DNA of 64,000 nucleotides from NCBI RefSeq assembly GCF_000374285.1, contig NZ_KB893942.1, positions 1-64,000 of the forward strand, read 5' to 3'. The DNA comes from Actinobacillus capsulatus DSM 19761. GTDB lineage: Bacteria > Pseudomonadota > Gammaproteobacteria > Enterobacterales > Pasteurellaceae. Positions 1 to 8,945 of the stretch are shown piece by piece (position 1 is the stretch's first letter; every line of letters begins with the position of its first letter). A program made the position numbers and the translations under genes. The notes below the pieces were generated by a model, which saw only the letters and a program-made list of their open reading frames with translations, did not search any database and was not told the origin of the DNA.

Positions 1-380
1 TAGAAGAAAAGTGATTTATGGTAAATTGCGAGTGGATATAGAAGGATATTAAAGCAATTATGTCACTATAAAAATGTGGAAATTATCAAAGCACATGCAA
101 TGAAGAACCATATTCATATGCTCGTAAAGATTCCCCCGAAACTGGCAATATCAAGTTTTATGGGATATTTGAAAGGAAAATCTTCGCTGATAATATTCGA
201 AAAGCATGCGAATCTGAAGTAGAAGTATGGAAACCGAAATTTTTGGGCAAAGGGATATTATGTGAGTATGGTAGGCTTAATACAAAAGTAGTTGAGGAAT
301 ATATTAGGAATCAAGAAAAGGAAGATATGATTTCAGATAGTCTATCGAAGAAAGAATATATAGACCCCTTTAAGGGGTAA
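1..380 (+). pseudogene. IS200/IS605-family transposase (TnpA, Y1 type) remnant, truncated at the window edge
   Basis: This is a decayed tyrosine (HUH/Y1) transposase. Three reading frames together give the conserved IS200 order: a KVIYGKLRVDI start, then KNVEIIKAHAMKNHIHMLV (the HxH metal-binding motif), SSFMGYLKGKSSL, NRNFWAKGYYVS, and a tail ending SKKEYIDPFKG. The frame changes near 41-46 and again near 279, and an in-frame TAG sits at 220-222, so no complete protein can be made. The 5' end lies outside the window. IS200 transposases are about 150 residues, so most of the gene is here. Hairpins at 410-436 and 467-485 look like the right end of the element. Confidence 0.85.
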
Positions 381-409
381 GCCATGGTGTTATTTGCAGC
401 TGTCAGTCT

Positions 410-436
410 TTCACATGCCCCTTGAGGGGCTGTGAA
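410..436. repeat. Hairpin downstream of the IS200 remnant
   Basis: An imperfect stem of TTCACA/TGTGAA continues into GCCCC-TTGA-GGGGC. IS200/IS605 ends carry sub-terminal hairpins instead of terminal inverted repeats, so this is probably part of the element's right end. Confidence 0.55.
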
Positions 437-466
437 GTCCTAGGTCCTTATAGGGTAGCCTAAAAA

Positions 467-485
467 CCGCCCGTTTTACGGGCGG
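467..485. repeat. GC-rich hairpin, probable IS right end or terminator
   Basis: CCGCCCG-TTTTA-CGGGCGG forms a strong 7-bp stem. It may be the right-end hairpin of the IS remnant. It could also work as a terminator, although only a short T stretch follows. Confidence 0.55.
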
Positions 486-559
486 ATTGTTATTAGCTGG
501 TTGAGCTTAATGACTATCTAAATTAATTCGGGATAGGTAAGTAGGGATGGAGTTTCCGA

Positions 560-588
560 AAATAAAAAAGCAGAGCTGATGACTCTGA
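560..588 (-). terminator. Rho-independent terminator of menA
   Basis: On the minus strand CAGAG-TCATCAG-CTCTG is followed by CTTTTTTATTTT, just past the menA stop codon. Confidence 0.6.
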
Positions 589-624
589 CTTTTAAAAAGA
601 ATGTGCTGAATGATATATGGATAA

Positions 625-1533
625 TTATCCTAAGAAAATACCTAAGCTAAACAGTAAGTTAGTGATCAATGCAAGCCCAGCCATTTGTCCTAAAATGGGA
701 CGTAGTTCAATCGGGTCTTTATGGCGATAAACAAATAAGCCGTGTTTTGCAAGTAATGGTACGGCAAGCAGGAAGAGGAAGCTATACCAATGCTGAAATT
801 CACTGATTGCAAAAATTAGATAAGAAACGACCGCTAGTACTAATAGCGTAACATGATAAATTCGCCCATTTTGGCTACCGATACGGACAATTAAGGTATT
901 TTTACCCGATTGTTTGTCTTGGTTGATATCACGTAAGTTATTGATATTTAAAACTGCTACTGATAACAGACCGCAGCCGAAAGCTGGGATAAAAATCATC
1001 GCTGGAATACTATGCGCTTGTAAGTAGAATGTACCGATTACCGCCACAAATCCAAAGAAAATCAGTACGAATAAATCTCCCAGTCCTAAATAGCCATAGG
1101 CTTTTTTGCCGACCGTGTAGGTGATCGCCGCTACAATCGAAATTACCCCCAAGCTGATAAAGACTACTAAGTCTTGGATGGATTGATAAGCATGGACCGT
1201 CAAGCTAACACCGGCAATAAATGATAAAAGACTCAGCAGAATCACTGCATTTTTTAATTGCCCTCCGGTGATTGCGCCGTGCTGAATGGCACGTAATGGA
1301 CCAATACGTTCTTTAGTATCGGATCCCTTAACATGATCGCCATAGTCGTTGGCAAAATTAGACAAGACTTGTAATAAAATGGTGGTAATAAAAGCAAGTA
1401 ACGTAGTGATTACATCAAAATGCTCTACCCAGTATGCAAGTGCCGATCCTACGATGATGGATGCGAGCGCCAAAGGCAATGTTCTTGGGCGAGCGGTACT
1501 AAGCCAAATGGAAAAAGTTGAATGCTGATTCAT
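625..1533 (-). CDS. menA: 1,4-dihydroxy-2-naphthoate polyprenyltransferase
   Basis: MenA attaches the polyprenyl chain to 1,4-dihydroxy-2-naphthoate, giving demethylmenaquinone, the main anaerobic quinone of Pasteurellaceae. It is an inner-membrane UbiA-family enzyme. The 302-residue protein has the family's usual length and about eight or nine membrane segments. Both Asp-rich prenyl-diphosphate/Mg2+ motifs are visible: N62-D63-x-x-D66 running to D72, and N199-x-R-D202-x-x-x-D206. It stands alone on the minus strand, divergent from trmO across about 100 bp. No other men genes are in the window. Confidence 0.95.
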   Translation of the reverse strand: MNQHSTFSIWLSTARPRTLPLALASIIVGSALAYWVEHFDVITTLLAFITTILLQVLSNFANDYGDHVKGSDTKERIGPLRAIQHGAITGGQLKNAVILLSLLSFIAGVSLTVHAYQSIQDLVVFISLGVISIVAAITYTVGKKAYGYLGLGDLFVLIFFGFVAVIGTFYLQAHSIPAMIFIPAFGCGLLSVAVLNINNLRDINQDKQSGKNTLIVRIGSQNGRIYHVTLLVLAVVSYLIFAISEFQHWYSFLFLLAVPLLAKHGLFVYRHKDPIELRPILGQMAGLALITNLLFSLGIFLG

Positions 1534-1635
1534 AAATAGATTTAAATAAGATAGTAAGAACTAAAATGGTTTATATTAATACAAAATACCTATGCAGATT
1601 TTGATTTTTAACAGAAAAAGTACAATTTTAATTTT

Positions 1636-2394
1636 ATGACGACTTTACAACCTTTAATACTAAATCCAATTGGAATTATCCATAGCCCTTATGATGAAAA
1701 GTTTTCAGTGCCACGCCAGTCGAATTTGGTTCGAGAAGGCAAAGGTATACTGAAACTGTTGCCGCCTTATAATTCGCCTGATGCGATGCGAGGTATTGAG
1801 CAATTTAGTCATTTGTGGCTGATTTTCCAATTTCATCAAATCCCTGAGCGAGAATGGCATGCAACGGTACGCCCACCTCGTTTAGGTGGGAATGAACGAG
1901 TTGGAGTATTTGCCAGCCGAGCGACACATCGTCCAAATCCAATTGGTTTATCTAAAGTAGCGTTAGAAGGCATTGAGATAAATAATGGAGAAGTGTTATT
2001 AAAACTTGGCAGTGTGGATTTGGTTAACGGCACGCCGATTCTAGATATCAAACCTTATATTGCGTATGCCGACAGCGAACCTGATGCGCATTCCGGTTTT
2101 GCGCAAGATAAACCGCAAGCTAAATTGGTGGTTGAGTTCTCGGAACAAGCATTACAAGCGGTCAAATTTTGCCAAAATTTTGCAAATTTCGGTATTACAC
2201 AGCCACTTGATTTTATTCGTAATGTGATTGAGCAAGACCCTCGTCCGGCTTATCAGCAAGGCAAAATCACTGAGCGGATTTATGGCATGAACCTTGCCGG
2301 CTATAATATTCGTTGGCAAATCTGTATGCAAAACGCCAATAAAGCTATCGTTCTGAGCATTGAAAATGAACTTAACGAGAAAACGAACCTCTAA
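1636..2394 (+). CDS. trmO: tRNA (t6A37) N6-methyltransferase TrmO
   Basis: TrmO uses S-adenosylmethionine to N6-methylate the t6A at position 37 of tRNA-Thr(GGU), making m6t6A. The family was long annotated as TsaA/YaeB/VirR. The N-terminal beta-barrel methyltransferase domain carries [12 protein letters not shown] at residues 95-106 and DIKPY at 137-141, both signatures of the family. A C-terminal extension ends near residue 250, as in E. coli YaeB. The upstream ribosome-binding site is weak. The gene is followed after 42 bp by a SIMPL-domain protein on the same strand. Confidence 0.93.
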   Translation: MTTLQPLILNPIGIIHSPYDEKFSVPRQSNLVREGKGILKLLPPYNSPDAMRGIEQFSHLWLIFQFHQIPEREWHATVRPPRLGGNERVGVFASRATHRPNPIGLSKVALEGIEINNGEVLLKLGSVDLVNGTPILDIKPYIAYADSEPDAHSGFAQDKPQAKLVVEFSEQALQAVKFCQNFANFGITQPLDFIRNVIEQDPRPAYQQGKITERIYGMNLAGYNIRWQICMQNANKAIVLSIENELNEKTNL

Positions 2395-2436
2395 GCTAGC
2401 ACTTTGGGTTGAACTCATAATCATTGAGGAGACAGA

Positions 2437-3147
2437 ATGAAATTACAAAAAATTCTTGCAATTTTACCGCTTGCTTTCACTAGCATGGGCAGTAATGCTG
2501 AGGAAAAAGCGATGACGACAAACAATATGCCAACTCAATTTTCTTTTTCTACGGAAGTGAGTCGTACGGTAGAGAAAGACTTAATGCGAGCAACGGTTTA
2601 TAGCCAGAAAGTAGGCAAGCCATTATCAGAACTCAAATCAACAGTATCAACAAATCTGAATAAAGTGATTGCGGATGCTAAGCCTTATATGGGGATTAAA
2701 ATTCAGACAGAAGGTGTGAGCAGTTACCCTAATTATAGTCATAAAAATAAAGTAGATGGCTGGGTGGTAGAAGGTCGAGTTCTGTTTGAATCCAAAGATT
2801 TTGCAGCGATGGCGAAAGTTCTGGACAATTTAGGCGATGAAGTAGCGATTAGTCATATTTCATTTAGTGTTTCGCCGGAAAAAATGGCGGCGCTGGAAGA
2901 TGAAATGACCTTAGATATTATCAAACAATTTCAGCATAAGGCGGAAGTGGTACAGAAAGGCTTAAATGCGAAACGTTATACCTTAAGCCAAGTACAATTA
3001 GAAACGCCTAATGGTGAAGGTATGCATCAACGTCCGATGATGGCGATAGCAAAAAGCAGTTACGCTGCACAGGAAAGCAGTTTGCCTCTTGAAGCAGGCA
3101 GTGAAACGATTTCAGCAAGAGCATCCGGTACGGTGACATTTGAGTAA
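2437..3147 (+). CDS. Periplasmic SIMPL-domain (DUF541, YggE-like) protein
   Basis: The 236-residue protein starts with a cleavable signal peptide (residues 1-21, ending SNA before EE) and continues as one SIMPL/DUF541 domain. SIMPL proteins are oligomeric periplasmic or outer-membrane-associated proteins. E. coli YggE, of similar length, is linked to oxidative-stress tolerance, but no enzymatic activity is known. The start is set by a good GAGGAG-type ribosome-binding site 8 bp before the ATG. It is probably co-transcribed with trmO. The function in this organism is not evident from the sequence. Confidence 0.85.
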   Translation: MKLQKILAILPLAFTSMGSNAEEKAMTTNNMPTQFSFSTEVSRTVEKDLMRATVYSQKVGKPLSELKSTVSTNLNKVIADAKPYMGIKIQTEGVSSYPNYSHKNKVDGWVVEGRVLFESKDFAAMAKVLDNLGDEVAISHISFSVSPEKMAALEDEMTLDIIKQFQHKAEVVQKGLNAKRYTLSQVQLETPNGEGMHQRPMMAIAKSSYAAQESSLPLEAGSETISARASGTVTFE

Positions 3148-3289
3148 AATTTATCTTTTTCTAAGAAAATGTGTAATGTTATTAGCATTAGACGTTTTTT
3201 AGAATGGCTATTCAATTTAACTTAAATGGATAGCATTGGAAAGTATAGACACATCTGTGTCATTTAATTTCATTTTTAAGGAAAATATA

Positions 3290-3976
3290 ATGAAAAAATA
3301 TTTCGCCGAGTTTTTCGGTACATTTTGGTTAGTATTTGGCGGCTGCGGTAGTGCGGTGTTAGCAGCGGGTATTCCTGAGTTAGGTATTGGTTATGCGGGG
3401 GTATCACTTGCATTTGGTTTAACCGTATTAACCATGGCTTATGCAGTAGGTCATATTTCAGGTGGTCACTTTAACCCGGCAGTTTCTATTGGTTTATTAG
3501 TTGGCGGCCGTTTTAATGCAAAAGACTTAGTGCCTTATATTGTTGCACAAGTTGGCGGTGCGATTGCAGCAGCAGCGGTGTTATATACGATTGCTTCTGG
3601 CGCAGCAGGCTTTGATGTGACGGCTGGTTTTGCAAGTAACGGTTTTGCAGAACACTCTCCGCACGGTTATTCAATGATGGCGGCACTTGTAATTGAAGTG
3701 GTGTTAACCGCATTCTTCTTAATCATCATTATGGGTGCAACAGACAAACGTGCGCCGGCTGGTTTTGCACCGATTGCGATTGGTTTAGGTTTAACATTAA
3801 TTCACTTAATTTCAATTCCTGTAACCAATACTTCGGTAAACCCGGCTCGTTCAACCGGTGTTGCGTTATTCCAAGGTTCTTGGGCGATTGAACAACTATG
3901 GTTATTCTGGGTTGCACCAATTTTAGGGGCAATTATCGGTGCATTAGTATACCGCTTTATTGCTGAAGAAAAATAA
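3290..3976 (+). CDS. aqpZ: Aquaporin Z-type water channel
   Basis: This is a six-helix MIP channel of 228 residues with two half-helix pore loops carrying the NPA boxes: HFNPAVS in the first half and SVNPARS in the second. The second-half R after NPA is the usual selectivity-filter arginine. Spacing and length fit AqpZ (231 residues in E. coli) better than the longer GlpF glycerol channels. The ATG at 3290 was chosen, not the upstream in-frame start at 3236, because AAGGA lies 7 bp before it and [13 protein letters not shown] is the conserved N-terminus. No glycerol genes are next to it. Confidence 0.93.
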   Translation: MKKYFAEFFGTFWLVFGGCGSAVLAAGIPELGIGYAGVSLAFGLTVLTMAYAVGHISGGHFNPAVSIGLLVGGRFNAKDLVPYIVAQVGGAIAAAAVLYTIASGAAGFDVTAGFASNGFAEHSPHGYSMMAALVIEVVLTAFFLIIIMGATDKRAPAGFAPIAIGLGLTLIHLISIPVTNTSVNPARSTGVALFQGSWAIEQLWLFWVAPILGAIIGALVYRFIAEEK

Positions 3977-4000
3977 ACTTTAGTATCGTATAATGATAAA

Positions 4001-4030
4001 TGCAGCGCTATTTCGGTAGCGCTGCATTTT
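4001..4030 (+). terminator. Rho-independent terminator of aqpZ
   Basis: A perfect 10-bp stem, TGCAGCGCTA/TAGCGCTGCA, with the loop TTTCGG is followed by TTTT. Confidence 0.85.
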
Positions 4031-4054
4031 GTATATAAGATATATAGAATAAAT

Positions 4055-4195
4055 ATGAAATCGTTATTTAAAATTTTGGTGCTTACTGTAGGTTGTAGTG
4101 TATTAAGTGGCTGTTTGGTTACTTCGGTAGTAAGTGGCGTTGTCGGTACTGCTGTTGATGTGGTTGATACGGTTACACCGGATATTACCGATTAA
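4055..4195 (+). CDS. 46-residue lipoprotein (NF038104-like)
   Basis: This short ORF runs MKSLFKILVLTVGCSVLSGC, then a Val/Thr/Asp-rich mature part ending TPDITD. The signal peptide has a lipobox LSGC at residues 17-20, so the protein should be lipidated on Cys20, leaving a mature part of only about 27 residues. It lies between the aqpZ terminator and a second terminator-like hairpin, so it is a free-standing transcription unit. A family of tiny lipoproteins (NF038104) of this size and style exists in gamma-proteobacteria; membership is inferred from memory. The role is unknown. Confidence 0.7.
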   Translation: MKSLFKILVLTVGCSVLSGCLVTSVVSGVVGTAVDVVDTVTPDITD

Positions 4196-4219
4196 ATTTG
4201 CAAATTTCGTGCAAAATCA

Positions 4220-4250
4220 GACCGCTTGTTTTAACGAAGCGGTCATTTTA
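4220..4250 (+). terminator. Inverted uptake-sequence pair acting as terminator
   Basis: GACCGCTT (inside the reverse uptake sequence ACCGCTTGT) pairs with AAGCGGTC across a 9-base loop, and T-rich sequence follows. It closes the 46-residue lipoprotein gene. Confidence 0.7.
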
Positions 4251-4339
4251 TTTCTATATTTTGGCAAACCTTTGCAAATCTGTGATAAACCGCTACAATG
4301 AATCGTATTTTTACCTAAATATATAAAAAGGAATCTTTA

Positions 4340-4927
4340 ATGAAAATCGCAAAAAATGTTGTTCCAAGCATTGCTTATCAAGTTCGTACGCAAGATGGTG
4401 TATTAGTTGATGAAGCACCGATAAACCAGCCGTTAGAATATTTACACGGTCATAACAACCTTGTTGAAGGTTTAGAAAAAGCGCTTGAAGGCAAAGCGGT
4501 AGGTGATGTTTTTGAAGTTCGCGTTAAACCAGAAGAAGGTTACGGCGAATACAACGAAAATATGGTTCAACGCGTACCAAAAGACGTATTCATGGGTGTT
4601 GATGAATTAGAAGTCGGTATGCGTTTTATCGCAGATACGGATTTAGGTCCGTTACCGGTAGTAATTACCGAAGTTGACGGTGATGAAGTTGTGGTTGATG
4701 GTAACCATATGTTAGCAGGTCAAGAGTTATTATTCTCTGTTGAAGTGGTTGCAACACGTGAAGCAACATTAGAAGAAATCGCGCACGGTCATATCCATTC
4801 TGGTCACGAACACGGCGGTTGCTGTGGCGGTCATGGTGAAGAAGGCGGCTGCGGATGTGGCGGTCATGACCATGAGCACGACCATCACCACGGTCACGGC
4901 AGTTGTGGCTGCGGCGGTCACCACTAA
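4340..4927 (+). CDS. slyD: FKBP-type peptidyl-prolyl isomerase / metallochaperone SlyD
   Basis: SlyD is a cytoplasmic prolyl isomerase and chaperone that also delivers nickel for hydrogenase maturation. The split FKBP domain (about residues 1-65 and 130-145) surrounds the insert-in-flap chaperone domain (about 66-125). The tail, residues 149-195, is packed with His, Cys and Gly (repeated CGG and HDHEHDHHHGHG runs) and should bind Ni or Zn. Length (195 residues) matches E. coli SlyD (196). A clear AAGGA ribosome-binding site precedes the ATG, and a terminator follows at 4948. Confidence 0.95.
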   Translation: MKIAKNVVPSIAYQVRTQDGVLVDEAPINQPLEYLHGHNNLVEGLEKALEGKAVGDVFEVRVKPEEGYGEYNENMVQRVPKDVFMGVDELEVGMRFIADTDLGPLPVVITEVDGDEVVVDGNHMLAGQELLFSVEVVATREATLEEIAHGHIHSGHEHGGCCGGHGEEGGCGCGGHDHEHDHHHGHGSCGCGGHH

Positions 4928-4947
4928 TTTCGATTGATATCATTATT

Positions 4948-4977
4948 GGCGCAAGCGGTTATCGCTTGTGCCTTTTT
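4948..4977 (+). terminator. Terminator of slyD containing an uptake-sequence core
   Basis: GGCGCAAGCG pairs with CGCTTGTGCC (one G-T pair) around a short loop, followed by TTTTTAG and TTTTTT. Confidence 0.75.
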
Positions 4978-5058
4978 AGTTTTTTCAAATCAACCTGACG
5001 TACCTCTCAATACGCCGATAGTTAAAGTATAAAAATATAAAAAATACAGAGCAGTGTT

Positions 5059-6585
5059 ATGAGCAATCCAACAATTCAATCCGGCACCGATTATCTCCGT
5101 GCTATCTTAAGTTCCAATATCTACGACCTTGCACAAGTGACGCCACTCCAGAAAATGGAAAAACTTTCCGAGCGTTTAGGCAACCAAATTCTCATCAAAC
5201 GTGAAGATCGCCAACCGGTACACAGTTTCAAACTGCGCGGCGCTTTTGCGATGATCTCAAATCTTTCAGCCAGCCAAAAAGCGGCAGGTGTAATTACCGC
5301 TTCAGCGGGCAATCATGCTCAAGGTGTTGCGCTTTCAGCAAAACATTTAGGGCTTCGTGCGCTTATCGTGATGCCGCAGAATACACCAGCAATTAAAGTG
5401 GATGCGGTAAGAGGATTCGGTGGCGAAGCATTATTGTTCGGTGCTAACTTTGATGAAGCGAAAGCGAAAGCATTAGAACTTTCCGAAGAACTCGGTATGA
5501 CTTTTGTACCGCCTTTTGATCACCCGATGGTGATTGCTGGACAAGGTACAATCGGTATGGAATTAGTACAGCAACGTTCCGATTTAGATTATGTGTTTGT
5601 ACCGGTCGGCGGTGGCGGTTTAGCGGCAGGTATTGCAGTGTTGATTAAACAGGTCTTACCGAATGTGAAAGTGATTGGTGTTGAATCCAAAGATTCAGCT
5701 TGTTTGCAACATGCGTTGAAAGTCGGCCAACCGGATAACTTGGAACGTGTCGGATTATTTGCAGATGGGATTGCGGTAAGACGTATCGGCGATGAAACTT
5801 TCCGCTTATGTCAGCAGTATATTGATGAAGTGGTGTTAGTCGATAATGATCAAATTTGTGCGGCAATGAAGGATATTTTTGAAAATGTACGCGCGGTTGC
5901 AGAACCTTCCGGTGCGACTTCATTAGCCGGCTTAAAAAAATATGTTAAAGAGCATCAGCTTGAAGGTAAAAACTTAGCTTGCGTGCTTTCCGGTGCGAAT
6001 TTGAATTTCCATACATTACGTTATGTTTCGGAACGCTGTGAAATTGGTGAGAAACATGAAGCCTTATTAGCGGTAACCATTCCTGAGCAAAAAGGCAGCT
6101 TCTTAAAATTCTGTGAAATTTTAGGTAATCAAGCGGTTACCGAATTTAATTACCGCCATGCAGATGATCATCAAGCTTGCATTTTTGTCGGTGTACGTAT
6201 TACCGGCAGCACAGAAAAGGCTGAGATTATTCGGGATTTACAACAAAACGGTTATGATGTCACTGACCTTTCAGATGATGATATTGCGAAAACGCATATT
6301 CGTTATATGGTTGGGGGACGTCCTACTACTGTTGAAAATGAGCAACTTTATAGCTTCGAATTTCCGGAGCAAAAAGGTGCATTATTAAAATTCTTGCAAA
6401 CCTTAACCGATTGGGATATTTCCTTATTCCATTACCGTGCGCACGGGGCGGATTACGGTGATATTTTGGCTGCTTTTGCATTAAATAGTGAAGACGAAGC
6501 CAAATTTAAACAACATTTAGAACAGCTTGGATACCGTTATCAAAATGTGACAGATAGTCCCGCATATCGTTATTTTTTAAAATAA
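5059..6585 (+). CDS. ilvA: Threonine ammonia-lyase (threonine dehydratase), biosynthetic
   Basis: IlvA deaminates L-threonine to 2-oxobutanoate, the first committed step of isoleucine synthesis. The PLP lysine is K58 in HSFKLRGA and the phosphate-binding glycine loop is GGGGL at 184-188. The C-terminal part (about 330-505) contains two ACT-like regulatory modules, each with an EQKGSFLKF or EQKGALLKF segment, so this is the isoleucine-inhibited biosynthetic form and not the shorter catabolic TdcB. Length (508) is close to E. coli IlvA (514). It is a single gene here, away from the ilvGMD cluster. Confidence 0.96.
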   Translation: MSNPTIQSGTDYLRAILSSNIYDLAQVTPLQKMEKLSERLGNQILIKREDRQPVHSFKLRGAFAMISNLSASQKAAGVITASAGNHAQGVALSAKHLGLRALIVMPQNTPAIKVDAVRGFGGEALLFGANFDEAKAKALELSEELGMTFVPPFDHPMVIAGQGTIGMELVQQRSDLDYVFVPVGGGGLAAGIAVLIKQVLPNVKVIGVESKDSACLQHALKVGQPDNLERVGLFADGIAVRRIGDETFRLCQQYIDEVVLVDNDQICAAMKDIFENVRAVAEPSGATSLAGLKKYVKEHQLEGKNLACVLSGANLNFHTLRYVSERCEIGEKHEALLAVTIPEQKGSFLKFCEILGNQAVTEFNYRHADDHQACIFVGVRITGSTEKAEIIRDLQQNGYDVTDLSDDDIAKTHIRYMVGGRPTTVENEQLYSFEFPEQKGALLKFLQTLTDWDISLFHYRAHGADYGDILAAFALNSEDEAKFKQHLEQLGYRYQNVTDSPAYRYFLK

Positions 6586-6686
6586 ACGGTGGGATGCGAA
6601 TTATTTGATTAATCTGTTGTCAAAGCCCATGCAATTTTTGGCTTTTTTCTTATTAACTTTTTCTACTCTCTTTCGAGGATTTAAAT

Positions 6687-8021
6687 ATGGCAGAACGTAA
6701 ATATTTTGGTACGGACGGTGTACGTGGCAAAGTAGGTCAATTCCCTATCACTCCGGATTTTGCATTAAAACTAGGCTGGGCAGCAGGTAAAATTCTTGCA
6801 ACACAAGGTACAAAAAAAGTTTTAATCGGTAAAGATACGCGTATTTCCGGTTATATGTTGGAGTCAGCACTAGAAGCAGGTCTTGCAGCGGCAGGTCTTT
6901 CGGCTGCATTTGTGGGTCCAATGCCAACACCGGCGATTGCTTATCTTACTCGTACTTTCCGTGCCGAAGCGGGTATTGTGATTTCGGCATCGCATAACCC
7001 ATATTACGATAACGGTATTAAGTTTTTCTCGAATGTCGGTGAAAAATTACCGGATGAAGTAGAAGAAGCGATTGAGGCACTGTTAGATCAACCGATGGAT
7101 TGTGTTGAATCGGCACAATTAGGTCGTGCAGCGCGAATCAATGATGCGGCGGGTCGTTATATCGAATTCTGTAAAGGAACCTTCCCGGCAAATGCAAGCT
7201 TGAAAGGCTATAAAATTGTAGTGGACTGTGCGCACGGTGCAACTTACCACATCGCACCTAACGTAATGCGTGAACTGGGTGCGGAAGTAATTGAAATCGG
7301 TACTAAACCGGATGGTTTAAATATCAATGAAAAATGTGGTGCAACTGATATTACCGCATTACAAAAAGTTGTCGTTGAATCAGGTGCGGACGTTGGTCTT
7401 GCTTATGACGGTGATGGCGACCGCATCATGATGGTTGACCATTTAGGTAATAAAGTAGATGGCGACCAAATCCTATTTATTATTGCCCGTGAAGCATTAC
7501 GTTCAGGCAAATTGCACGGTGGCGTAGTCGGTACGTTAATGAGTAATATGGGCTTAGAAGTGGCATTAAAACACTTAGCGATTCCATTTACCCGTGCGAA
7601 TGTTGGCGACCGTTACGTATTAGAACAATTAAAAGAAAAAGGCTGGAAATTAGGTGGCGAAAACTCAGGTCACATTATCGTGTTAGATAAAAACACCACC
7701 GGTGATGGTATCATCGCTTCTCTTGAAGTGCTTGCAGCGATGGAAGCGCATAAAATGAGCTTAAATGATCTTGCGCGCGCAGTACCATTATTCCCGCAAG
7801 TGTTACTTAACGTTCGTTTTGAAGGCGGCAAAAATCCGTTAGAAAGCGATGCGGTAAAAGCGGTTGCGGCAGAAGTAGAAAAACGTCTAGCAGGCAAAGG
7901 ACGTATTCTTCTGCGTAAGTCTGGTACAGAGCCATTAATTCGTGTTATGGTGGAATGCGAAGACGGTGTATTAGCACAAAGCTGTGCGGAAGAAATCGTT
8001 GAAGCGGTTAAAAATAACTAA
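6687..8021 (+). CDS. glmM: Phosphoglucosamine mutase
   Basis: GlmM interconverts glucosamine-6-phosphate and glucosamine-1-phosphate on the way to UDP-GlcNAc for peptidoglycan and lipopolysaccharide. The phosphorylated serine is S102 in ISASHNP, the metal loop is DGDGDR in mid-protein, and the C-terminal phosphate-binding loop is [12 protein letters not shown]. At 444 residues it is full length. The start follows a CGAGGA ribosome-binding site. A long inverted uptake-sequence pair ends the unit at 8028-8077. The usual folP or ftsH neighbours are absent. Confidence 0.97.
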   Translation: MAERKYFGTDGVRGKVGQFPITPDFALKLGWAAGKILATQGTKKVLIGKDTRISGYMLESALEAGLAAAGLSAAFVGPMPTPAIAYLTRTFRAEAGIVISASHNPYYDNGIKFFSNVGEKLPDEVEEAIEALLDQPMDCVESAQLGRAARINDAAGRYIEFCKGTFPANASLKGYKIVVDCAHGATYHIAPNVMRELGAEVIEIGTKPDGLNINEKCGATDITALQKVVVESGADVGLAYDGDGDRIMMVDHLGNKVDGDQILFIIAREALRSGKLHGGVVGTLMSNMGLEVALKHLAIPFTRANVGDRYVLEQLKEKGWKLGGENSGHIIVLDKNTTGDGIIASLEVLAAMEAHKMSLNDLARAVPLFPQVLLNVRFEGGKNPLESDAVKAVAAEVEKRLAGKGRILLRKSGTEPLIRVMVECEDGVLAQSCAEEIVEAVKNN

Positions 8022-8027
8022 CTAATG

Positions 8028-8077
8028 ACAAGCGGTCGAATTTTTGCAAAAATTTGCGGAAATTCGACCGCTTTTAT
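8028..8077 (+). terminator. Inverted uptake-sequence pair / terminator after glmM
   Basis: ACAAGCGGTCGAATTTTTGC faces GCGGAAATTCGACCGCTTTT. A full uptake sequence on one arm and its complement on the other make a long stem ending in Ts. Confidence 0.75.
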
Positions 8078-8155
8078 TTATGGTAAATCGGTTTGTTACT
8101 GATAATATTTCAAGTGTTCATTTTAAAATAAAACTAATATAAAAAAGGATTAATT

Positions 8156-8815
8156 ATGACCCAACAAGAAATGAAAAAAATTGCCGCGCAAGCCGCACTT
8201 CAATTTGTAAAGCCGGATACTATCGTGGGTGTCGGTAGCGGTTCTACCGTAAACTGTTTTATTGATGCGTTAGCCTCAATGAAAGATCAAATTAAAGGTG
8301 CAGTAGCTGCCTCAAAAGCTTCTGAAGAGCGATTACGTGCGATCGGTATTGAAGTTTTTAACGCCAATGAAGTGGCGGAATTAGACGTGTATATTGACGG
8401 CGCGGATGAAATTACTCCTCAAGGTGCAATGATTAAAGGCGGCGGTGCAGCCTTAACCCGTGAGAAAATCGTTAGCTCGCTGGCGAAAAAATTTGTTTGT
8501 ATCGTGGATAGCTCAAAACAAGTGAACGTATTAGGCTCAACTTTCCCGTTACCGGTAGAAGTGATCCCAATGGCACGTTCTTATGTCGCTCGCCAATTAG
8601 TAGCGTTAGGCGGTTCACCAGAATACCGTGAAGGCGTAGTGACCGACAACGGCAATGTCATTTTAGACGTACATAATTTCCATATCCTTGAACCGCTCAA
8701 AATGGAACATACCATCAATAATATTGCTGGTGTCGTGACAAACGGAATTTTTGCACAGCGCTATGCAAACGTAACCATTGTCGGTACTCCTGAAGGTGCG
8801 AAAATTATTGAGTAA
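8156..8815 (+). CDS. rpiA: Ribose-5-phosphate isomerase A
   Basis: RpiA interconverts ribose-5-phosphate and ribulose-5-phosphate in the pentose phosphate pathway. The 219-residue length equals that of E. coli RpiA. Family landmarks are visible: the GVGSGSTVN phosphate-binding loop near the N-terminus, IDGADEI with the catalytic acidic residues, and [11 protein letters not shown] with the active-site lysine. A clear AAAAGGA site precedes the ATG. serA follows on the same strand after 130 bp, the rpiA-serA order also found in E. coli and Haemophilus. Confidence 0.97.
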   Translation: MTQQEMKKIAAQAALQFVKPDTIVGVGSGSTVNCFIDALASMKDQIKGAVAASKASEERLRAIGIEVFNANEVAELDVYIDGADEITPQGAMIKGGGAALTREKIVSSLAKKFVCIVDSSKQVNVLGSTFPLPVEVIPMARSYVARQLVALGGSPEYREGVVTDNGNVILDVHNFHILEPLKMEHTINNIAGVVTNGIFAQRYANVTIVGTPEGAKIIE

Positions 8816-8821
8816 ATTCGT

Positions 8822-8894
8822 AAAACACACGAACTATTTTCTTGATTTGTTATGATGATAACTTCTATCAAATTCGAAAATTTTTCGTGTGTTT
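8822..8894. repeat. Widely spaced inverted repeat between rpiA and serA
   Basis: AAAACACACGAA at 8822-8833 is answered by TTCGTGTGTTT at 8884-8894, with about 50 bp of AT-rich sequence between that could contain the serA promoter. It could fold as one long hairpin or be a paired protein site. Confidence 0.45.
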
Positions 8895-8945
8895 CGTTTT
8901 ATAAAATGGTAAAACAATAAAAAGCAAACACAACAGGAATCTAGT

